A DNA stretch of 5,733 nt, from assembly GCA_028751055.1 (NCBI GenBank), contig JAQZDD010000081.1:1-5733 (forward strand), in the 5' to 3' direction. This document shows, in pieces, positions 1 through 5,062 of this stretch (positions are counted from its first letter, which is position 1; the number at the start of each line of letters is the position of its first letter). The DNA comes from Euryarchaeota archaeon Ods04 (lineage in GTDB: Archaea > Halobacteriota > Halobacteria > Halobacteriales > Halorutilaceae). The translations under genes and the position numbers were made by a program. Below the pieces are notes generated by a model. That model did no database searches and had not been told where the DNA came from. It saw nothing but the letters and a program-made list of their open reading frames with translations.

Positions 1-1142
1 CTGAACGTCCCGTTGCCGTCGTTGACGAGAAGGTTGTTTCCGTACGGCAGGGGAGAGATAGTGGCGAGTTCCTGACCTCTCGTAGTCCTCACGTTCTCGT
101 AGTCGGGTATGTAGATGTTTGTGACGAAGATATCGAGATGTCCGTTTCCGTTGGAGTCGAAGACGGCACTCGACATAGCGTTACGGTCGGTTTCGGGACT
201 CATGATACGCCGCTCAAACGTGCCGTTGCCGTTATTGGTGTAGAACACGTCGGAGTTGAAGTCGTTACCGACGTGTATGTCGGGATAACCGTTGCCCGTG
301 AAGTCGACCATAGAACTTGCGAGAGTCCAGTTGTCGCCCTCTATCCCCGCCTGCTCTGTTATCTCGACGAATCCCTCGCAGTTACCCTGAAACAGCAGAT
401 TCTCGTGTCCGGGGTTCGTCTCGGGACGTACTTCCGGATGGTTCTCCGCAACGTCACGTGCCACAGTTGGTAGCACGGGGTCGCTTCTCGCCCAGACACC
501 GTTCTGTGCGACGAACACGTCGAGACAGCCGTTTCCGGTTACGTCCGCAGTGTTGATGCTTGTCGGACTCATGAGACTAGCGTCGAGTCCAACGTCACGC
601 TCACGGAACTCGCCGCCGTCGTTCTCGTAGAAGACCAGACCGCCGCCGAACTCAGCGATAAGCAGGTCACGCGTGCCGTCGTTGTCGTAGTCGAAGAAGT
701 GTGCAGTACGCGCATCTCCGTGTTCGAACGTCCGCACCTCCTCGTACCCGTCACCCGTGTTCTCGAACAAGACGGGATAGTCGCCGCCTACCGCAAGAAC
801 ATCCTCGTATCCGTTGTTGTTGTAGTCGACCACGTAGACGCCCGACGTGGTTATGATACCCGTGTCCATGAAGTCGGAGTCGTAGTCCAAGCCCACCTCA
901 CGTGCGACATCGACGAACCGGGGCATGTCGTTGGATTCGGACGGCGGTTCGCCTTCGGGTTCGAGTTCGGCGGAGACCGGACTCGGAAGGTATCCGTCAC
1001 CCACCGCCTCCGTCTCTATCTCGGGTACAGGCGCGCCTGATGTGTCGCCCGCGAACGGATTACCCGACAGAAGAAAGACGGTTAAACCGACTGCGATGCC
1101 GAGTGCTACCACGACCTCCGCGGCAGAACGGTCGAATGCCAT
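1..1142 (-). CDS. Membrane-anchored extracellular FG-GAP/VCBS beta-propeller protein, CRTAC1-like (3' end missing)
   Basis: An open frame of 380 codons runs from the ATG at 1142 off the left edge without a stop. Residues 8-26 form one hydrophobic helix. There is no twin arginine and no lipobox cysteine, so it is probably an uncleaved signal anchor. An acidic, Pro-rich linker (about 33-70) follows. Next comes FVDVAREVGL (76-85), the F-D-V-(A/T)-x-x-(A/V)-G-(I/L) signature seen before propellers of the CRTAC1 family; a second copy, FVEITEQAGI, lies at 258-267. Five calcium-loop repeats are visible: DYNNNGYED (106-114), DYDNDGTRD (151-159), DVTGNGCLD (200-208), DFTGNGYPD (280-288) and DSNGNGHLD (329-337). 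Each is followed by an FG-GAP-type beta strand such as VFYTNNGNGTFE. Family knowledge suggests a surface propeller, often with a C-terminal ASPIC/UnbV domain, which would lie outside the window. The ligand is unknown. An in-frame TAA four codons upstream (1152-1154) fixes this ATG as the first possible one. Confidence 0.9.
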   Translation of the reverse strand, partial: MAFDRSAAEVVVALGIAVGLTVFLLSGNPFAGDTSGAPVPEIETEAVGDGYLPSPVSAELEPEGEPPSESNDMPRFVDVAREVGLDYDSDFMDTGIITTSGVYVVDYNNNGYEDVLAVGGDYPVLFENTGDGYEEVRTFEHGDARTAHFFDYDNDGTRDLLIAEFGGGLVFYENDGGEFRERDVGLDASLMSPTSINTADVTGNGCLDVFVAQNGVWARSDPVLPTVARDVAENHPEVRPETNPGHENLLFQGNCEGFVEITEQAGIEGDNWTLASSMVDFTGNGYPDIHVGNDFNSDVFYTNNGNGTFERRIMSPETDRNAMSSAVFDSNGNGHLDIFVTNIYIPDYENVRTTRGQELATISPLPYGNNLLVNDGNGTF

Positions 1143-1161
1143 GGCATTGGTTTATGCCATT
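1135..1161. promoter_or_regulatory. Palindromic candidate operator over the start of the FG-GAP gene
   Basis: AATGCCATGGCATT at 1135-1148 is a perfect 14-bp palindrome containing the start codon. The core ATGCCAT recurs at 1154-1160, between the palindrome and the TATA box, 18 bp from the first core. The cluster therefore covers the predicted transcription start. A dimeric regulator bound there would block initiation, so repression is the natural reading. This is inference from symmetry and position; no regulator is identified. Confidence 0.4.
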
Positions 1162-1163
1162 CT

Positions 1164-1171
1164 ATTATAAA
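1164..1171 (-). promoter_or_regulatory. TATA box of the FG-GAP protein gene
   Basis: The minus strand reads TTTATAAT here, in an AT-rich patch within GC-rich surroundings. Its centre is about 25 nt upstream of the ATG at 1142. That places the expected archaeal transcription start at or within a few bases of the start codon, so the mRNA is predicted to be leaderless. No Shine-Dalgarno sequence precedes the ATG, which agrees with this. Confidence 0.65.
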
Positions 1172-1245
1172 TGTATTCCTGCTGACATTTCACGCCTTCA
1201 CCGCAGGAGGCAGGCGTCCAGCCATACCGTCCCATCCCCATAGCC

Positions 1246-2007
1246 TCATATCTCGTCAACGATAGCCGGAAGAACATCGGTAACGTCGGCGTTGAACTCG
1301 TAGTCGGGTGAGACGGAAGACGGGGTCGGGTCGAAGTTGACGACGACGAGCGTTGTTCCGCCTCCGTTGGCTATACGCGGTATCGAAGCGGCGGGTTCGA
1401 CCGTGAGCGACGAACCCGCGACGAGGACGACATCTGCGTTTCCAGCGAGTTCGCGTGCCCGGTAGAGCGCGCCTTCGGGCAGACGTTCGCCGAAAAGTAC
1501 GGTGTCGGGCTTGACTGCTTCGCCGCACGAACCGCACAGCGGCGGCAGGTCGTCGCCCGCGCGCTCTATCGTCTCGTCGGCGTCGGCGCGCCTCCCACAC
1601 GACTCACACGCGACACGTTCGACGTTGCCGTGCAGTTCGACGACATCGTTGTCGGGCACACCTGCCTCCTGATGCAGACCGTCGACGTTCTGTGTCACCA
1701 CAGCTTCAAGGAGGTCGTCGTCGTACAGACGCGCGAGCGCGTCGTGCGCGGGGTTCGGCTCGGGTTCCGTCCGGAATGTCTCCCGACGCACCTCCAACAT
1801 CGTCTCCCAGAAAGAGGCGGGGTCGCTTCTGAACTTACCGATACGGAAGACGCTCGGGTCGTAGCGGTCCCACAGACCGCCTTCGCTCCTGAAGTCCGGT
1901 ATACCGGACGCCGTGCTAACACCCGCGCCCGTGAACGCGATGTTCAGGTCACCGCGGTCTATCTCGCGTGCCACGTCCTCGATACGTCCGTCTCCGTTCG
2001 TACGCAT
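1246..2007 (-). CDS. sir2: Sirtuin: Sir2-family NAD-dependent protein deacylase
   Basis: This is a complete 253-residue sirtuin of usual prokaryotic length. It removes acyl groups from lysines in proteins, consuming NAD+ and releasing nicotinamide and O-acyl-ADP-ribose, in the cytoplasm. The NAD-binding motif GAGVSTASGIPDFR is at 27-40, TQNVDGLH at 105-112, the catalytic His at 126 (in ELHGN), zinc-binding cysteines at 134, 137, 158 and 161, the second NAD motif GSSLTVEPAAS at about 198-208, and NFDPTP at 224-229. The Tyr that marks class III desuccinylases, in the Tyr-x-x-Arg pair, appears to be Leu71 here (Arg74 is kept), so ordinary deacetylation is more likely. The ATG at 2007 is chosen because an upstream ATG at 2118 would add 37 Arg-rich, non-sirtuin residues inside the preceding gene. 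That gene ends 41 nt upstream. No TATA box is evident at the right distance, so co-transcription is likely. Confidence 0.95.
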   Translation of the reverse strand: MRTNGDGRIEDVAREIDRGDLNIAFTGAGVSTASGIPDFRSEGGLWDRYDPSVFRIGKFRSDPASFWETMLEVRRETFRTEPEPNPAHDALARLYDDDLLEAVVTQNVDGLHQEAGVPDNDVVELHGNVERVACESCGRRADADETIERAGDDLPPLCGSCGEAVKPDTVLFGERLPEGALYRARELAGNADVVLVAGSSLTVEPAASIPRIANGGGTTLVVVNFDPTPSSVSPDYEFNADVTDVLPAIVDEI

Positions 2008-2048
2008 GGATGGATTACGAACCGCGTAGGTTAGTCTCTTGTGCCCGC

Positions 2049-2537
2049 CTACTTCGTCTCTTCGTCGCCGCCGATACTGTGGAATCCGTCCTTGAGTATG
2101 TCCTCGATGCCGACGCACAGCAACATGCTTACGAAAGCCAGAAACATGACGATAAACGACGCTATGGCTACCTGAAGACTACTTGTCTGGAACATTACCG
2201 CCATGCCAGCGACTATGACGACGAAGCTGAAAGCAAATATCCAGTCGAGCCTGTCGTAGTTCCTCGGGTTCGCGTTGTAGAGTATATCACCTATCCGGCT
2301 GTCGTTCCCAGCTATCACCTCAGAGAGCCATATCTGGAACCGGCTCGGCTCCTTCGCCTTCATCTCGTCCGCCGCCTTCCTTTCGGACTCAGAAGCTTTC
2401 AGGATGGCTCCCTGTATGTACTCCGACGAACTGTCGCCTTCGAAGGCTGAGTCACGTATAGACTTGCCGTCCTCAGAGTCCCGAGGCTGTTCGTCCGGTT
2501 CGTCTCCGTCAACTGCACCACGTGGTTCCTCAGACAT
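2049..2537 (-). CDS. Small two-helix membrane protein of unknown function (paralog A of a tandem pair)
   Basis: This 162-residue protein is not recognised as a named family. Residues 1-60 are acidic and low in complexity, probably disordered, and contain the motif SIRDSAFEGDSSSEY at 26-40. A short possibly amphipathic stretch (66-88) leads to ANPRNYDRLDW, then two hydrophobic helices at about 97-116 and 121-143 separated by only about four residues, and a polar tail starting GIEDILKDG. Arginines before the first helix suggest that both termini face the cytoplasm, with a very short outer turn. It is clearly homologous to the gene upstream: 14 of 15 residues match in the motif, and about 36 of 62 from NPR to the end of EDILK-(D/E)-G. 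The ATG at 2537 follows its own TATA box with a predicted leader of only a few bases. The sirtuin gene follows after 41 nt. No function is assigned. Confidence 0.88.
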   Translation of the reverse strand: MSEEPRGAVDGDEPDEQPRDSEDGKSIRDSAFEGDSSSEYIQGAILKASESERKAADEMKAKEPSRFQIWLSEVIAGNDSRIGDILYNANPRNYDRLDWIFAFSFVVIVAGMAVMFQTSSLQVAIASFIVMFLAFVSMLLCVGIEDILKDGFHSIGGDEETK

Positions 2538-2775
2538 ATCCTACTTACAATATGGAACCCCTTGTATAAATATCATGAGAATCCTTGAGAGCGTAAACCG
2601 AATACTCGTCCACGTAATCTGTGCTTAACAACACGACGCAGTACCGCGTTTTGGCGAGATTCTACTTCTTCTCCCTGAAGCTCTGTCCGCCCTCGAAGCT
2701 TTCCGACTCGGAGTCGCCGTCTCCGCCGCCGCTGACCTTCCAGAGACCTTCCTTGAGTATGTCCTCGATGCCGAC
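2089..2775. repeat. Tandem gene duplication with locally identical DNA
   Basis: The two paralogs share exact DNA runs. A 26-bp run occurs at 2089-2114 and 2750-2775, covering the codons of the CVGIEDILK region. A 21-bp run occurs at 2418-2438 and 3055-3075, covering the GDSSSEY codons. Between these runs the DNA and protein are much less alike. This marks an old duplication with strong local constraint, or occasional gene conversion between the copies. Confidence 0.8.
2565..2570 (-). promoter_or_regulatory. TATA box of paralog A
   Basis: The minus strand reads TTTATA, inside GATATTTATAC (2564-2574). It begins 33 nt upstream of the ATG at 2537, giving an expected transcription start about 4 nt before the gene. 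The 9-bp core TATTTATAC is identical to that at the promoter of paralog B. Confidence 0.6.
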
Positions 2776-3198
2776 ACACATCAACATAGTTGCGAAAGCC
2801 AGAAACATCACCATAAGGGAGGCGAGGGCTATCATAGGGTTCTCTGTCCAGAACAGCATGAACGCGCCCGAGAGCACCAGCACGAAGCCGGACGCGAATA
2901 TCCAGTCTATCAGGTCGTATCTCCGCGGATTCAGGTAGTAGATGAAAGCAGGTAGACCGCTCTGTGACAGCTTCTCGGCGAGCCATATTTCAGAGCTCCT
3001 GACCGCGCCTGAACCGACTTCGTCGTCGGACGTGTCGAACGTGCTTCTCGTGGCGTACTCCGACGAACTGTCGCCGCCGAAAGCCGAGTCGCGGATAGAG
3101 CCGGAGCTGTCGTCGTCTTCGTCGTCGTCTTCGTCGGGCTTTCTCCAGCCCTCCCAAGGTCGTTCGCCTTGGCTGTCGTCCCGAACTTTCTCCGGCAT
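2662..3198 (-). CDS. Small two-helix membrane protein of unknown function (paralog B of a tandem pair)
   Basis: This 178-residue protein has the same layout as paralog A. An acidic, probably disordered N-terminus includes a run of Asp and Glu at 22-30. The motif SIRDSAFGGDSSSEY is at 34-48, followed by a variable Ser/Asp-rich linker, SSEIWLAEKL at 68-77, LNPRRYDLIDW at 89-99, two hydrophobic helices at about 97-116 and 121-143 with a four-residue turn, then CVGIEDILKEG. The polar C-terminal tail is longer (about 152-178) and rich in Gly, Ser and Glu. The block from NPR onward aligns with paralog A without gaps. The linker between motif and membrane part has diverged, so the motif and the hairpin look like the selected elements. 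It has its own TATA box, a predicted leader of about 8 nt, and is divergent from the HTTM gene. It resembles no family I can name; a role as a membrane-tethered adaptor or sensor is only a guess. Confidence 0.88.
   Translation of the reverse strand: MPEKVRDDSQGERPWEGWRKPDEDDDEDDDSSGSIRDSAFGGDSSSEYATRSTFDTSDDEVGSGAVRSSEIWLAEKLSQSGLPAFIYYLNPRRYDLIDWIFASGFVLVLSGAFMLFWTENPMIALASLMVMFLAFATMLMCVGIEDILKEGLWKVSGGGDGDSESESFEGGQSFREKK
3109..3132. repeat. 12-bp tandem repeat, two copies, coding for an acidic run
   Basis: GTCGTCGTCTTC at 3109-3120 is followed at once by an identical copy at 3121-3132. Read on the minus strand inside paralog B it encodes part of the Asp/Glu run at residues 22-30. The unit length is a multiple of three, so gain or loss of a copy would change the length of the acidic segment without shifting the frame. 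Confidence 0.75.
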
Positions 3199-3229
3199 CT
3201 CAGAGTCTAAATAGGTATCAAACTCAACG

Positions 3230-3235
3230 TATAAA
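3230..3235 (-). promoter_or_regulatory. TATA box of paralog B
   Basis: The minus strand reads TTTATA within GTATTTATAC (3229-3238). It begins 37 nt upstream of the ATG at 3198, predicting a leader of roughly 8 nt. A second AT-rich patch at 3208-3213 is too close to the start codon to serve as the TATA box. Confidence 0.6.
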
Positions 3236-3361
3236 TACTGTTGGGATAGTTTATTACATAGAATGGCCGGCTGACGGGGTTCTCCTCCGATGTTCTGAGT
3301 ATTTTAAGCATATACTGGTCAACCGCCCACATCTTCGCCCTTCGGCTTGCGTATAACGGCG

Positions 3362-3385
3362 TCGGTCGTGACGCGTCACAGCCGA
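3362..3385. promoter_or_regulatory. 24-bp interrupted palindrome upstream of the HTTM gene
   Basis: A perfect 12-bp palindrome, GTGACGCGTCAC, at 3368-3379 is flanked by the matching arms TCGG (3362-3365) and CCGA (3382-3385), so 10 of 12 base pairs are symmetric over 24 bp. It ends 5 bp upstream of the TATA-like element of the HTTM gene, overlapping the expected TFB recognition element. Depending on the protein, binding there could activate or block the HTTM promoter. The symmetry is seen directly; the regulatory role is inferred. Confidence 0.45.
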
Positions 3386-3389
3386 TAGC

Positions 3390-3395
3390 CATAAA
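3390..3395 (+). promoter_or_regulatory. TATA-like element of the HTTM gene
   Basis: CATAAA lies with its centre about 32 nt upstream of the ATG at 3425, which predicts a start site a few bases before the codon. It is weaker than the other TATA boxes in the window, which would suit a promoter needing an activator. No Shine-Dalgarno sequence is seen before the ATG. Confidence 0.4.
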
Positions 3396-3424
3396 CAGTC
3401 TCGTCGTATCAGATAGAACTACGG

Positions 3425-5032
3425 ATGAAACAGCGTCTCGTCTCGGGCACGTCCACGGTCTACGGACGCCTGCGCACCAACCTGCGCGAGTCGGCGCGCG
3501 TCGACACGCGTACGCTCGCCGTCTTCCGTGTCTTCGTCGGCGTCCTCGTCGTAGTCGACATGCTTCTACGGTCACGTAACTTCAACTACTTCTACACCGA
3601 TGAGGGCGTCATACCGCTCTGGCTCGCCGTCGAAGCGACCTCCGACACGGCGTTCTCCATCTACTTCTTCTCGGGCGACCCGACGGTCACCGCGTTCCTG
3701 TTTGTCTTGCACGCTCTCGTCGCCGTTCAGCTTATCGTCGGCTACAAGACACGGCTTGCGACGGTTCTCGTCTTCCTGTTCGTCGTCTCGCTCGACCACC
3801 GCGCGCCTTTCGTGACGAGCTACGCAGACACGCTCTTTCGGCTCCTCCTGTTCTGGGCTATCTTCCTGCCGCTCGGCGAAAGATGGTCGGTCGACGCTGT
3901 GCACCGCGACAGGGAGGCGCGCGAAAGCTTCGTCGGCGTCGCCTCCGCCGCCATCCTTCTCCAGATGGTCTACATGTACTTCGTCAACGGATACCACAAG
4001 GCGCGGAACGAACTCTGGACGAGCGGCGAAGCGACGCCACTCATCATGGGTTTAGACGACATCACGTTCTTCTTGGGCGACACCGTCGTGCGCCACTACC
4101 CGACGCTTCTCACGTACGGCGGTCTTATCTGGTTCTACATGCTCCTGTTCTCGTGGCTCCTGTTCGTGCTCGTCGGACGCAAGAGGATGATACTCGCCGC
4201 CATGTTCGCGGGTGTGCACGCCTCGTTCGCCATCACGGTACGTATAGGCGCGTTCCCTTACGTCGCCTTAGCTGGTCTCCTGCCGTTCCTGCAGTCACAG
4301 TTCTGGGACGACGCAGGCAAGGTCGCACGTTTTGTCGGCGTCGAGCCTTCGCACGTCTACGGACGCGTCTCAAGCCTCGAAAAGGTTGCGCACGTCTTCC
4401 CGAACGTCCGTCTCGACTCGCCCGACGTTGTACGCGCGCGGTCAGCGGCGTACACGCTGGCGATGGTCGTAGTAGTAGCCGCGATAGTCGTCGCGTCGTT
4501 CTTCATGTACCCGCCCGTCGACGAAGCCTCGCCCGTCTCTCCCGACGAACATATCGAAGGCGTCGCCGAGAGGTTCAGCGTCGACCAGCCGACGTGGAGC
4601 GTCTTCGCACCCAACCCGCGCACGACCGACAGGTACTACGTCTTCCCAGCTAAGACGGACGACGGCGAGCATCTTGACCTGTACAACGACCGCGAGTTAA
4701 CCTTCGACAGACCTTACGATAGACTGCACAAGCAGTACGACACCTACCGTCACAGGTTCTACATGAACGACATACGGCGTGCGGCACGTGACGGACGCAA
4801 CCGCTCGCCCGAGGTGCTCTCCGAATACCTCTGTGAGAAGCACAGCGACGACGACACCGAGATAACCCACGTCAACATGTGGTACGTCACAGAGGACGTG
4901 GAGATGGACAGTATCGACGACCACGAGAGACGCGAGCGGCTTACCTTCAGCCTCTACGAACACGGCTGTGCCAACCACGAGCCTATGGAGATAGACAGAC
5001 CTCCGTTCAACCTGACCCGTGCACAGTCGTAG
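3425..5032 (+). CDS. HTTM-domain polytopic membrane protein (gamma-carboxylase-like fold) with outer C-terminal domain
   Basis: This 535-residue protein begins with a short basic, cytoplasmic-looking N-terminus, then the HTTM opening TLAVFRVFVGVLVVVDMLLR (30-49) and NYFYTDEGVIPLW (54-66). Hydrophobic segments follow at about 87-106, 110-122, 136-151, 168-188, 228-250, 255-272 and 276-290. A basic loop (about 295-340) precedes a last helix at about 342-361. Residues 362-535 are strongly acidic and probably outside the cell. They include QPTWSVFAPNPR (388-399) and a DG-x-x-(L/V)-DLY strand, features of the C-terminal part of HTTM proteins. FVNGYHKARNELWTSGEA (186-203) matches the conserved Gly/Lys/Trp/Gly stretch; Lys192 roughly aligns with Lys218, the catalytic base of human vitamin K-dependent gamma-glutamyl carboxylase. 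HTTM proteins are widespread in prokaryotes, but their reaction is mostly unknown, so carboxylation should not be assumed. The gene stands alone on the plus strand, divergent from paralog B and convergent with the GNAT gene. Confidence 0.9.
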   Translation: MKQRLVSGTSTVYGRLRTNLRESARVDTRTLAVFRVFVGVLVVVDMLLRSRNFNYFYTDEGVIPLWLAVEATSDTAFSIYFFSGDPTVTAFLFVLHALVAVQLIVGYKTRLATVLVFLFVVSLDHRAPFVTSYADTLFRLLLFWAIFLPLGERWSVDAVHRDREARESFVGVASAAILLQMVYMYFVNGYHKARNELWTSGEATPLIMGLDDITFFLGDTVVRHYPTLLTYGGLIWFYMLLFSWLLFVLVGRKRMILAAMFAGVHASFAITVRIGAFPYVALAGLLPFLQSQFWDDAGKVARFVGVEPSHVYGRVSSLEKVAHVFPNVRLDSPDVVRARSAAYTLAMVVVVAAIVVASFFMYPPVDEASPVSPDEHIEGVAERFSVDQPTWSVFAPNPRTTDRYYVFPAKTDDGEHLDLYNDRELTFDRPYDRLHKQYDTYRHRFYMNDIRRAARDGRNRSPEVLSEYLCEKHSDDDTEITHVNMWYVTEDVEMDSIDDHERRERLTFSLYEHGCANHEPMEIDRPPFNLTRAQS

Positions 5033-5062
5033 GCACGGTCGTATGCGCGGGCACAGTCTCAG
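5021..5062. repeat. Three near-identical 12-bp units at the convergent gene ends
   Basis: The units GCACAGTCGTAG (5021-5032), GCACGGTCGTAT (5033-5044) and GCACAGTCTCAG (5051-5062) differ from one another by only a few bases. The first two are directly adjacent. The first carries the TAG stop of the HTTM gene, and the third overlaps the stop of the convergent GNAT gene. This looks like local duplication by slippage. No U-rich terminator is evident in this short space. Confidence 0.6.

Noticed and set aside
1192..1217. Hairpin ACGCCT / AGGCGT after the sirtuin gene as a terminator
   Set aside because: The stem is only 6 bp with a 14-nt loop, and no U-rich run follows on the transcribed strand, which archaeal termination would need.
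2008..2118. Longer start for the sirtuin at the ATG at 2118, adding 37 residues
   Set aside because: The added residues are Arg-rich and unlike any sirtuin, and lie in another frame of paralog A. The same out-of-frame peptide pattern (RHRGHTQGR) also appears out of frame in paralog B, showing that it is a by-product of the conserved EDILK codons.
1968..2450. 160-codon plus-strand open frame opposite paralog A and the sirtuin start
   Set aside because: It is antisense to two well-supported genes, has no promoter or recognisable motif, and is explained by the lack of stop codons opposite GC-rich coding DNA.
2573..2986. 137-codon minus-strand open frame overlapping paralog B
   Set aside because: It lies on the same strand in a different frame, is Arg-rich with no domain, and paralog B is supported by its homolog.
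3243..3317. AT-rich patches TTTATTA and ATTTTAAGCATATA as promoters of a small plus-strand gene or RNA
   Set aside because: The only ATG at a suitable distance stops after three codons, and no tRNA-like or other folded RNA could be recognised in 3240-3420.
3207..3575. 122-codon minus-strand open frame across the 3199-3424 intergenic region
   Set aside because: Its N-terminal part is antisense to the HTTM gene and Arg/Cys-rich. The rest covers the divergent promoters, including the palindrome and TATA elements, so coding use is unlikely.
3883..4653. 256-codon plus-strand open frame inside the HTTM gene
   Set aside because: It is an Arg/His-rich frame-shifted reading of the HTTM coding sequence with no hydrophobic or domain pattern.
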